Part shown: positions 46,879-54,727 of the stretch, piece after piece | Position numbering within the stretch: the first letter of the stretch is position 1 | Layout of the letters: each line of letters starts with the position of its first letter | Assembly (NCBI RefSeq): GCF_010974945.1 | Contig: NZ_JAAIVB010000074.1 | Location: 59,596-123,595 of the forward strand | DNA from: Noviherbaspirillum galbum | GTDB taxonomy: Bacteria; Pseudomonadota; Gammaproteobacteria; Burkholderiales; Burkholderiaceae_D | Reading direction: 5' to 3' | Length of the DNA: 64,000 nt | The notes under the pieces: model-generated | What the model was told of the DNA's origin: nothing | Database searches by the model: none | The model's input: only the letters and a program-made list of their open reading frames with translations | Position numbers and translations under genes: made by a program

Positions 46879-47141
46879 GCTGGTTCCTTGCAAGTCAGGT
46901 GGAATGGAGAGGCCGATGCGTTGCGCGAATCGCGGCCGCCATCAGGCGGGTGCATGCCTCGTGGAGGAAGCTTCGTCGTGGTCGGCGGATATGGCGTTCG
47001 GCGGGAATTGGCGTCTCCTTGTTGGCGCCCCGGAAAATGTTCTTGTTGTTGGGTGGAGCGGCTTGGAAGAAAGTGTACGAAGCACCACTGATAATGTATA
47101 TTTTCTTTTTTTTCGTGTTGTATGAATCCGAGGAATAAGTC
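46879..47141. promoter_or_regulatory. Divergent promoter region, LysR gene / RraA-type operon
   Basis: This 263-base region lies between divergent starts, the standard arrangement for a LysR regulator controlling itself and an operon. The AT-rich stretch at about 47085-47120 (ATAATGTATATTTTC) contains a partly symmetrical T-N11-A-like core and could include the LysR site or the -10 region. No exact promoter can be fixed. Confidence 0.5.
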
Positions 47142-48059
47142 GTGGATTTCCGGGACCTCAAGTATTTCGAAGCCATCGCCGAGGAAGGCCACCTCGGGCG
47201 GGCCGCCGAAAAGCTGTTCCGCACCCAGCCGGCATTGACGAAATGCATAGACCGCCTGGAGGACGAACTTGGCGCGAAACTCTTCGAGCGCGCGGGGCGC
47301 GGCTTGCGCCTGACGCCGCTTGGCGAGGTGCTGCTGGCACGCACGCGGCAGATGGCATTGATGATGGACGACACCGTCCGCGAAATCGGCGACCACGCCA
47401 AGGGCGTCGAGGGACACATCCGGCTGGGTTGCGTACCCACCCTCGCCGAGCACCTGTTGCCGCAGGTCTGCCAGGAATTGCTGGCGGAAGCGCCGAAGGT
47501 CACGATCGATTTGAAGGTCGGAATGAACGATGCGCTGCTGGAGGGCCTGCGCGCCGGCGAACTCGACCTCGTGCTCGGGCCTGTGGTACAGAATGACGCC
47601 GCCATCGTCTCGGAAGAAATCATGCGCGACAAGATGGTGGTGATGGCGAGTGCGCGGCACGCCATTTTTTCCCGTCCCGTCACGCTCGAGACCCTGCTCG
47701 AATACGACTGGGTATTGCCGGCACGGTCGGTCGCCAGTCGCCAATGGCTGGACAACGTCTTCGACCAGCATGGATTGTCCGGGCCGCGGGTACAGATCTG
47801 CCCTACCGTCCTCAACATGATCCTGCCCATGATCGAGCAAACCGGGCTGCTGGGTTTTGCCTCCGAGCTGAACCTGCGCATGGGGCGAAGCCAGCTGAAG
47901 GAAGTGCCTTTCGACCTCACCACGATGAACCGCCGCATGGGGATGGCTTACCGCAGCGACGCCTACCTCCCTCCTGCTACCCAGCGCCTGGTCAATCTGC
48001 TGCGCCGGAAAGCGGCAGGCATGAACGAGGACGGACGCATCGATGGCGAAACGGCATAG
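47142..48059 (+). CDS. LysR-family transcriptional regulator
   Basis: This 305-residue LTTR has an N-terminal winged helix (MDFRDLKYFEAIAEEGHLGR, QPALTKCIDRLEDELGAKLF) and a C-terminal periplasmic-binding-type effector domain from about 90. The start is GTG with AGGAAT upstream. It is divergent from the RraA/dehydrogenase/MFS/MCP/amidohydrolase/porin cluster and probably activates it with a pathway acid as inducer. Its last 17 bases overlap the methylase gene. Confidence 0.94.
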   Translation: MDFRDLKYFEAIAEEGHLGRAAEKLFRTQPALTKCIDRLEDELGAKLFERAGRGLRLTPLGEVLLARTRQMALMMDDTVREIGDHAKGVEGHIRLGCVPTLAEHLLPQVCQELLAEAPKVTIDLKVGMNDALLEGLRAGELDLVLGPVVQNDAAIVSEEIMRDKMVVMASARHAIFSRPVTLETLLEYDWVLPARSVASRQWLDNVFDQHGLSGPRVQICPTVLNMILPMIEQTGLLGFASELNLRMGRSQLKEVPFDLTTMNRRMGMAYRSDAYLPPATQRLVNLLRRKAAGMNEDGRIDGETA

Positions 48060-50037
48060 CAACCACGGCGGCAACCTCGAGTCCATGTTCCTGCGGCTCG
48101 AGGAACTGGTCCTCGCGAATTCCGGCGAAGACGAATTCGAGGAAGTTTTCAAGCTGCTCGTCGCTAAGCTGTATGCGCAACTGACGGGACAGGCAGAACG
48201 ATTCACCGCCAAGGGCACGCAGCGCGAGACAGCACGGCAAATTCACGCCCTGCTGCGGGACGCATTGGAAAAATGGCCCGGCATCCTCGAGGAGGATGCG
48301 CGTTTCCGTCTCGTGGACGAACATCTTCACGTCTGCGTCGAAGCGCTGGCCATGCACGACGTGTCCAGGGATGGACTGGATGTCCTCGACAGCTTCTTTG
48401 AATTCATGGTGTCGCGAACGGCAAAGGGTAACAAGGGCCAATACTTCACGCCGCGATATGTCGTGGATTTCTGCGTCCGCATGCTGAAGCCGCGCAGCGA
48501 TGAAACCGTGCTGGACCCGGCATGCGGATCGGGCGGCTTCCTGTTCCACGCGCTGGCTTACGTGCGGCAAGCCGAACGTCTGGACGAAGCGGCAGCGGCA
48601 CGCTATTGCAGCGCCAGCTTGTGGGGATTCGACATCGACCCCAGGGCGATCCGGGTAGCGAAAGCATTGATGGTTCTCGCCGGCGACGGCCGGAGCCAGC
48701 TCTTCCGCTTGAATAGCCTGCTGCGACCCGACATGGCATTCCTGTCCGGCCAATCGACATCAGGCGACTTCGCCGACCTTACCGTCGAGCACGTGGTCGC
48801 GGAGAGGCGTCCCAGCCACGAGGGATTCGATGTGATCCTCACCAATCCGCCCTTCGCGGGAGAAGTGATGGAGCGCCACATCCTCGATGGCTATCACGCG
48901 AGCCGCGGCAAGCAGCGGGTGGAACGCGACGTGCTGTTCATCGAAAGATGCGTCGATCTGCTTAGGCCGGGGGGGCGCCTGGCGATGGTCCTGCCGCATA
49001 ATAAATTTGCGTCGAGCGAATTCGCGAATGACAGGGCGCGCTTGCTGAACACCTGCAAGGTGCTCGGCGTGGTCGCGCTGCCCAGGAATACCTTCCTGCC
49101 GCACACTCATCAAAAGGCGAGCATCCTGTTCCTGCAGAAGCGGGCTTCCGGCGGCGACATGCAGCCGGACGAAGACATCTTCCTTGCGGTCAGCGAGCGG
49201 GAAGGAAAGAATACGAAGGGCAAGCTGCGCCGAAGGCCTGGGGCCGCATCGAACGGACCGCAGTGGACATGGGTGGATCATGATCTCGAAGACATCGAGC
49301 GCGCGTTTTCAGCTTGTCGTGCCGGAGAAACGATCAGCTTCGGTGCAGGCTCCGCTGGCATCACGGCCAAACGCATCAGCGAACTGGGACCGGCGCTGGT
49401 GCTCGCGCCGGAACGATACGATATGCGGCGCAGCGCCCTTCATCGCGCGGGAGATGAATCGCAGCACGTTGTCCTGGGCGACATCGTGGACATCGTCACG
49501 CGCACGGTCAGTCCCGCATCGAAAGCCGCAAGCGAACGAACATTCATCGTCCTGGACACCTCCGACGTGCGCGAGGGATTCATCGTTGGCAGAAAGGTCC
49601 GCGTGGCGGGGACGTCGATCGGAAGCACGAAGAAGACCTTCGCGAAAGGCGACGTTCTCGTATCAAGGCTTCGTCCCTACCTGAGGCAGGTCGGCATCGC
49701 CGACCATGGATTTGTCTTGAACGCGAATGGCGCGGAACTCGCCTGCTCGACCGAATTCTTCGTGCTCAGGTCGAAGTCCGGCATGGACATCGGATTCCTC
49801 GTGCCATATCTCCTGTCCGCTCCTGTCCAGGAGGTCCTCGCGGCAGCACAGGAAGGCGGACATCATCCCAGGTTCGACGAATCGGTCCTGCTGTCCTTGC
49901 CGCTCCCCTCGTCGCTGCTTGAAAACCAGGCGGGCTGTTCACATGCCATCGCGATCGCGGCCAATCGTTACAGGGAAGCCGAATCCCTCGTGCAAGAAGC
50001 GGTGCGAAAAGCGGATGCCATCATCAAGCCGGAGTGA
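48043..50037 (+). CDS. Orphan type I-like N6-adenine DNA methylase fused to a single target-recognition domain
   Basis: This 664-residue protein has a helical N-terminal region (1-125). The gamma-class methylase domain has GQYFTPRYVVDF, SAM motif I LDPACGSGGFL near 158, and catalytic NPPF near 268. The C-terminal part (about 470-660) looks like one HsdS half (VVLGDIVDIV, FAKGDVLVSRLRPYLRQVG, LSLPLP). It is predicted to methylate adenine in a sequence recognised by that one TRD. No restriction subunit or second S half is nearby, so it may be a solitary regulator or remnant system. A GAGG lies about 12 bases before the ATG. It overlaps the LysR gene. Confidence 0.88.
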   Translation: MAKRHSNHGGNLESMFLRLEELVLANSGEDEFEEVFKLLVAKLYAQLTGQAERFTAKGTQRETARQIHALLRDALEKWPGILEEDARFRLVDEHLHVCVEALAMHDVSRDGLDVLDSFFEFMVSRTAKGNKGQYFTPRYVVDFCVRMLKPRSDETVLDPACGSGGFLFHALAYVRQAERLDEAAAARYCSASLWGFDIDPRAIRVAKALMVLAGDGRSQLFRLNSLLRPDMAFLSGQSTSGDFADLTVEHVVAERRPSHEGFDVILTNPPFAGEVMERHILDGYHASRGKQRVERDVLFIERCVDLLRPGGRLAMVLPHNKFASSEFANDRARLLNTCKVLGVVALPRNTFLPHTHQKASILFLQKRASGGDMQPDEDIFLAVSEREGKNTKGKLRRRPGAASNGPQWTWVDHDLEDIERAFSACRAGETISFGAGSAGITAKRISELGPALVLAPERYDMRRSALHRAGDESQHVVLGDIVDIVTRTVSPASKAASERTFIVLDTSDVREGFIVGRKVRVAGTSIGSTKKTFAKGDVLVSRLRPYLRQVGIADHGFVLNANGAELACSTEFFVLRSKSGMDIGFLVPYLLSAPVQEVLAAAQEGGHHPRFDESVLLSLPLPSSLLENQAGCSHAIAIAANRYREAESLVQEAVRKADAIIKPE

Positions 50038-50423
50038 TGGTCGGGACTTGCTCCCGAACTAAACATCCGTGCGCCCAAGTGCCATTTCCTTTGACGTGGA
50101 CAATGCCGCCCGGTCATCGCATTCACGACTTTGCCACGCCGGCATTGCAGCGTCCCGTATCAGGCGAAGCCGGCTTCGCTTCTCTTCCCAAGTCATCAAA
50201 ACCCTATGCATGTTCCCGCAACGACAGGCATGCCGGCCGCCAGCGTGATCTGACACAAAAACTTAGTACACCCAGCAATCGCAATGGCCATATTGCTTCG
50301 TCCATGACAAAGACGGCGCAAATAAATAGCGTGCAATTTAATTGCGATGATCGTCATTTACAGCATCGGACCTTACCCTCTTCAAGCATGAACTAACGAA
50401 ATCATCAAAGCTCCGAAAATTCA
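50038..50423. other. Non-coding stretch between the methylase gene and the GAF promoter
   Basis: No supported gene. The sequence drifts to lower GC from about 50270. Short ORFs here lack ribosome sites and domains. It ends at the promoter of the GAF gene. Confidence 0.4.
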
Positions 50424-50451
50424 TTGACACTACGTTTTACGCTGCTAGTAT
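50424..50451 (+). promoter_or_regulatory. Sigma70-type promoter of the GAF gene
   Basis: TTGACA at 50424-50429 is a perfect -35 box. TAGTAT at 50446-50451 follows after 16 bases as a -10 box. It lies in a locally AT-rich stretch and would give a leader of about 220 bases before the GAF start at 50678. Confidence 0.65.
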
Positions 50452-50452
50452 G

Positions 50453-50474
50453 GTTCCTACTAATGAGAAGGAAC
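50453..50474. promoter_or_regulatory. Candidate operator at the GAF transcription start
   Basis: GTTCCT (50453-50458) and AGGAAC (50469-50474) form a perfect six-base inverted repeat spaced by 10 bases, immediately downstream of the -10 box and across the expected transcription start. This is a typical place for a repressor. Confidence 0.4.
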
Positions 50475-50620
50475 AGTCGGGGCGCAGGGTAGTCAGCATC
50501 AACCACGGCATCGCATCACGCTTGTGCGAATGCCTGATCAAATGTCTGGTTATCGGCGGCCATGGATTCGATCCCCCACATGTTCTACGCAGCCGGATGG
50601 TCATCAGCCAGACATGCAGT

Positions 50621-50651
50621 CATTGCCGCACGCGGCGATGCTGCGGCAATG
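50621..50651 (+). promoter_or_regulatory. Leader hairpin before the GAF ribosome site
   Basis: CATTGCCGCA (50621-50630) and TGCGGCAATG (50642-50651) form a perfect ten-base stem with an 11-base loop. It ends about 26 bases before the ATG and just ahead of the ribosome site GGGGGAGAA. It could modulate translation or mRNA stability. Confidence 0.5.
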
Positions 50652-50677
50652 CAGAACATTAAAAGACAGGGGGAGAA

Positions 50678-51232
50678 ATGAACGAGACAATAATCGAGCT
50701 GCGTCTGGAAGACGTCGTCATCACGCATGAACTGCTGCACCGGCCGCGGCAGGGAACCTATCCTCTCGACCTGACGCCGTCATTCCGGCTGATCACCGCG
50801 CATGCTTCGCTCGGCGACTATTCCGTGCTGCGCGCCACCTGCCTTGCCGTGCTCGCGTTGTGCAAGTGCGGATCGGCCGGCTTCAGCAGGCTCGGCCTGC
50901 TCGACGAAGATCTCCGGTGGGATGTGGTGACGGGCGTTTTCGAGCGTTACGAGGGAGGCGCGTCGGCGCGCTTCGACAGCCCCTGCGGCTACACCATCGA
51001 CCGCAATTCCGCGCAATTGTTCGAGCGTCCGGCACGCTATTTCAACTGGATGGAAAAGGGCGAGATGACCGTCTTCGAGGGACTGGTCGTGCCGCTGCAC
51101 TACCCCGGAACGATACGTCCCTACGGCGTGATCTGGGCGCTGACGCATGACCTCGAGAAGCGCTTCAGCATCGATGACCTGCGCATCATGTCACTGCTTA
51201 CGGCCCATGCCGCCACCTTGATTACCGATTGA
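50678..51232 (+). CDS. Stand-alone GAF-domain protein
   Basis: This 184-residue protein has an N-terminal linker (LEDVVITHELLHRP) and one GAF domain from about 60 to 184. The domain contains SAGFSRLGL, FDSPCGYTIDRN, LFERPARYFNW, EGLVVPLHYPGTIRPYGVIW and FSIDDLRIMSLLTAHAA. The same GAF type is usually fused to histidine kinases as an intracellular sensor; here it has no output domain. The Cys in DSPCG is common to the subfamily. GGGGGAGAA gives a strong start. The gene is an isolated unit with its own promoter, leader hairpin and terminator. A broken paralogue lies at 377-592. Confidence 0.8.
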   Translation: MNETIIELRLEDVVITHELLHRPRQGTYPLDLTPSFRLITAHASLGDYSVLRATCLAVLALCKCGSAGFSRLGLLDEDLRWDVVTGVFERYEGGASARFDSPCGYTIDRNSAQLFERPARYFNWMEKGEMTVFEGLVVPLHYPGTIRPYGVIWALTHDLEKRFSIDDLRIMSLLTAHAATLITD

Positions 51233-51336
51233 CCGCATTGCACGCCTTGAGGAAGTTCGGTCCTGTCCGGCCGTGCGTCCATGCAAATGAAAGGAGACCC
51301 CTGCCGCTTTGGCACATGCATGTGCGCACATTTGAG

Positions 51337-51373
51337 CCCATGCTCTCTCGCAGAGCATGGGTTTTCTTTTTTC
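51337..51373 (+). terminator. Intrinsic terminator after the GAF gene
   Basis: A perfect ten-base stem (CCCATGCTCT at 51337, AGAGCATGGG at 51352) with a five-base loop is followed on the plus strand by TTTTCTTTTTTC. This is a strong rho-independent terminator about 105 bases after the GAF stop and just before the convergent GGDEF-EAL gene. Confidence 0.93.
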
Positions 51374-51389
51374 GATGCAAGGATTCCGC

Positions 51390-53891
51390 TCAGGCGGCCG
51401 GCACTGCTCCGCACGCTGCTTCCAGGTCCTTGCGTGTGCAGAACTCGCCAGCGGGTACGGGATAACCGAACAGGTAGCCCTGGAAGGCACGGCAGCCCAG
51501 GCGCTGCAGGTCGTCGTACTGTTCCTTGGTTTCGACGCCTTCGGCAATGACCCCGATGCCGAGACTATCCGCAAGCGTGATGATGGTATGAACGATAGCG
51601 GCGTCGCGATCGTTCTCGAGCAGGTCGCGCACGAAGGTCCGGTCGATCTTCAGCACATTGATCGGCAGGCGCTTGAGGTAGGACAGCGAGGAATACCCCG
51701 TTCCGAAATCGTCGATCTCGAAGCCCACGCCATGGGCCCGCAAGGCTTCCATCTTGGCGATGGTGTCGTCGATGTCATGCAGCAGCAGCGACTCGGTCAA
51801 CTCCAGCCGCAGGCTGTCGGGCGGCGCTTCGGTCGCGCACAGGGTCTGCATGACCGTCTGAACGAAATCGGGGCGGCGGAGCTGCACCGCGCTCACGTTG
51901 ACCGCCATGGTCATGCGTTCCCGGCCCGGCATCCTGCGCCAGTCCGCAACCTGCCGGCACGCCGTTTCCAGCACCCAGTTGCCGAGGGAAATGATGTGTC
52001 CCGATTCTTCCGCGATCGGAATGAAGGTCGCCGGGCTGATCCACCCGCGCTGCGGATGCTGCCAGCGCAGCAGCGCCTCGGCGCCGGTCACGTTGCCATG
52101 TTCATCGACCTGCGGCTGGTAGTGCAGGTGGAACTGACCAACCTCGATGCCGCGGAGCATGTCTCCCTGCAAGGCGACTCTTTCCGCCACCGCGGCCTGC
52201 ATGCCGGGATCATAGAAGCTCACCGCATTGCGCCCGCGCGACTTGGACTGGTACATCGCAAGGTCTGCCTGTCGCAACGCCTCGCCGACGTCATTGATCG
52301 TCCCGTCCAGCAGCGTCACGCCGACGCTGGCGGACGCATGATGAAGCAGGTCGGTTAGAGGGAAAGGGACGCACATCGCACGGAGCACCTTGTCGGCAAC
52401 CGAGGCCGCGCGTCGTGCGCTGACCTCGCCGGAACGTGTCTGCAGTTCGACGAGCACGACGAATTCGTCTCCTCCGATCCGCGCGACCGTATCGGAGGAG
52501 CGCACGCTTTGGCGTAGCCGCGTCGCCACCTCGCGAAGCAGGGCGTCGCCACGGTCATGGCCGGCGGTGTCGTTGAGAAGCTTGAAGTTGTCCAGGTCGA
52601 TCAGGAGCAGCGCCGCGCAACGCTGTTGGCGGCGCAGGCGGGCAAGCGAATGCTTGAGTCGGTCGATGAGCAGGCGCCTGTTCGCGAGCCCGGTCAAGGG
52701 GTCGTAGAAGGCGAGGCGCTGCACTTCTTCCTCGGCGATCTTGCGCTCGCTGACGTCGCGGCAATACACGGTGAGTCCTTCTTCGGAAGGATAGACGGTC
52801 GTTTCGAACCAGGCATGGCGCGGCGGATAATACGCCTCGAAGGTCACCTTGCGCTGGCTTTCGACGGCCTGCCGGTATCCCGCCTCGAAAGCGGTGCCGC
52901 GAAGCTTGGGAAACGCCTCCCAGATTTCCTTGCCGATGATCTCGTCGCGGGGACGCTGCAGCACGCGCTCGGTTTCATGATTGACGAAGGTGAAATGCCA
53001 TTGCTTGTCGAGGGAAAAGAATGCGTCCGTCAATTCCTCGAGGGTCGTGGAAAGCCGGTTCGACAGGCGCCGCACTTCGCCCTGCGCCGCGCGCACCACC
53101 GACAGATCCTTGATCACGCCTTCAATGACATGGCCTTCCGGACGGCTCACGGGTTCGCACGCGACCCTTACCCACATGGGTGTGCCATCGTGCCGCGTCA
53201 GGCCGAGTTCGGCGTCGAAGGATTCGCCCGCGATGACGGCCTGCCGCCATGCGGGAACGACAGCATCTCTCGAAGCCGGGGCGACGAGGCCAAGCATGCC
53301 ATCCAGGCCGGTCTGCAGGCCGGACAGGTTCAAGCCAAGCAATTCGATGAGTTCGCGCGACCAGGTGAAGCGGTCCTTCGCCGGATCGTATTCCCAGGCG
53401 CCGACCCGGGTCATGCGGCAAGCGATGCCAAGAAGACGTTCGTTATGCTGCAACTGGGCTTCCTTGCTTCGCAGGAGACGCTCGAAGCGCCGGCGCTCCG
53501 TTGCCCGCATCATGACCGCCGTCATGCATGCCGGACCGTTTCGGGCGGGCCTGGTCAGCGTCAGGTTCACCAGCACGGGGATGAGGTCTCCGCGGGTCGT
53601 GCGCAGGTCGAGCGCGACCTCTTCCATCAAGCCATCGAACTGCACGCGCGGCGCGACATTCGTTTCGAAGAACACGCCCTTCCCCGCGCCGATCAGGTCG
53701 TGGATGCGCATCGTTGCCAGTAGAAGGCACGAATAGCCTGTCCAGTTCGACGCGGTGCGATTGGCGGAGATGATCTGGCCATCCATGGACAGTTCCAGGA
53801 CGGCGGCGGGCAAGCCCGCATGCGGTCCGCCATCGCGCCCGTCTTGCGCGTCGGCATGCGAAGAAGCGCCGAGGACTGGACTGATGATCAT
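51390..53891 (-). CDS. PAS-PAS-PAS-GGDEF-EAL protein coupled to an RsbQ-like hydrolase
   Basis: This 833-residue cytoplasmic protein has PAS1 at about 25-130, PAS2 at 150-265, PAS3 at 285-395, GGDEF at 400-565 and EAL at 575-820. PAS1 (MDGQIISANRTASNWTGY, FFETNVAPRVQFDG, IPVLVNLTLT) resembles the N-terminal PAS of RsbP, the partner of RsbQ in Bacillus. GGDEF is intact near 473 with inhibitory RSSD; EAL is intact (GAEALLRW, DDFGTGYSSL). It can in principle make and degrade c-di-GMP. Its ATG at 53891 overlaps the stop of the hydrolase gene by four bases. The upstream in-frame extension lies inside the hydrolase gene and is ignored. Confidence 0.92.
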   Translation of the reverse strand: MIISPVLGASSHADAQDGRDGGPHAGLPAAVLELSMDGQIISANRTASNWTGYSCLLLATMRIHDLIGAGKGVFFETNVAPRVQFDGLMEEVALDLRTTRGDLIPVLVNLTLTRPARNGPACMTAVMMRATERRRFERLLRSKEAQLQHNERLLGIACRMTRVGAWEYDPAKDRFTWSRELIELLGLNLSGLQTGLDGMLGLVAPASRDAVVPAWRQAVIAGESFDAELGLTRHDGTPMWVRVACEPVSRPEGHVIEGVIKDLSVVRAAQGEVRRLSNRLSTTLEELTDAFFSLDKQWHFTFVNHETERVLQRPRDEIIGKEIWEAFPKLRGTAFEAGYRQAVESQRKVTFEAYYPPRHAWFETTVYPSEEGLTVYCRDVSERKIAEEEVQRLAFYDPLTGLANRRLLIDRLKHSLARLRRQQRCAALLLIDLDNFKLLNDTAGHDRGDALLREVATRLRQSVRSSDTVARIGGDEFVVLVELQTRSGEVSARRAASVADKVLRAMCVPFPLTDLLHHASASVGVTLLDGTINDVGEALRQADLAMYQSKSRGRNAVSFYDPGMQAAVAERVALQGDMLRGIEVGQFHLHYQPQVDEHGNVTGAEALLRWQHPQRGWISPATFIPIAEESGHIISLGNWVLETACRQVADWRRMPGRERMTMAVNVSAVQLRRPDFVQTVMQTLCATEAPPDSLRLELTESLLLHDIDDTIAKMEALRAHGVGFEIDDFGTGYSSLSYLKRLPINVLKIDRTFVRDLLENDRDAAIVHTIITLADSLGIGVIAEGVETKEQYDDLQRLGCRAFQGYLFGYPVPAGEFCTRKDLEAACGAVPAA

Positions 53892-54679
53892 GGCTCGCCT
53901 TTCAGGAAATCGGTGAGCGCGCCGACGACCTCGGCCGGGGCGCTCAGGTGGGGGCAATGACCAGTTGCGTCCAGCAAGACATGCTTCACGCCGGGAATCA
54001 TGGCGCAGAGATAACGCCCGACCGACTCCGGTGCGACGACGTCGTTCCTGCATTGCATGACCAGGGTTGGCGTGCTGACGAGCGGAAGGTAGGAACGCGA
54101 ATCGGACAGGAAGGTCAGGCGGGCGAAGTGCCGCGCCACGTCCGGATCGGTCTCGCAGAAACTGCTCGCGAGGTTCTTCCTGAGCAGGGGCCGGTCCGGG
54201 TTGGCCATGATCGTGCTGGCGATCGATTGCGCCCACAGCGGATAGTTGTCGTCCAGCGCCGCGAGCATGTCGTTGATCTCGGCCCGGCTGAATCCGCCGA
54301 GGTAGTGTTCGTCGTTGACGTAGCAAGGCGAAGGAGCGACGAGCACGAGCGACGAAAACAGGTAGGGCGCCCGCACCGCGGCGATCAGGCCGATCATGGC
54401 AGCCACGGAATGGCCGACGAAATTGACCGGCGGCAGGTCCAGTGCATCGATGATCTCGATCACATCGTCGGCATAGCGCTCCAGTGAATTGTACTCGTGC
54501 GGATCAAAATAGGAGCAGTTGCTCAGGGTCGCGCCGACCTGGTCGAACAGCACGACCTCGCGAGTTTGTTCGAATGCCGGCGCGATGTCGCGCCACACTG
54601 TCTGGTTACAGCCGAATCCATGCGCGAACATGATCGGCTGCGGCCCTTTCCCCGAGCGGTGAATGTTGAAGCGAATCAA
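53888..54679 (-). CDS. rsbQ: RsbQ-like alpha/beta hydrolase
   Basis: This 263-residue hydrolase matches RsbQ closely in landmarks: IMFAHGFGCNQTVWRDIAPA, the nucleophile Ser91 in FVGHSVAAM, VAPSPCYVND, Asp213 in CRNDVVAP and His241 in ATGHCPH. RsbQ, and the related plant KAI2/D14 receptors, hydrolyse or bind a small hydrophobic ligand and signal to a partner; in Bacillus subtilis the partner is the PAS-phosphatase RsbP. Here the coupled downstream gene encodes PAS-GGDEF-EAL. A chemoreceptor gene ends 48 bases upstream on the same strand. The triad is complete, so the protein should be active. Confidence 0.93.
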   Translation of the reverse strand: MIRFNIHRSGKGPQPIMFAHGFGCNQTVWRDIAPAFEQTREVVLFDQVGATLSNCSYFDPHEYNSLERYADDVIEIIDALDLPPVNFVGHSVAAMIGLIAAVRAPYLFSSLVLVAPSPCYVNDEHYLGGFSRAEINDMLAALDDNYPLWAQSIASTIMANPDRPLLRKNLASSFCETDPDVARHFARLTFLSDSRSYLPLVSTPTLVMQCRNDVVAPESVGRYLCAMIPGVKHVLLDATGHCPHLSAPAEVVGALTDFLKGEP

Positions 54680-54727
54680 GCCAGAGTCCCTCCTGCAATG
54701 GCGGCGCCGTTCAGCGAACCTGTCCGC

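Noticed and set aside
48043..50037. Complete type I restriction-modification or phage-defence system
   Set aside because: Only a methylase with one recognition domain is present. No HsdR, nuclease, helicase or other defence gene lies nearby.
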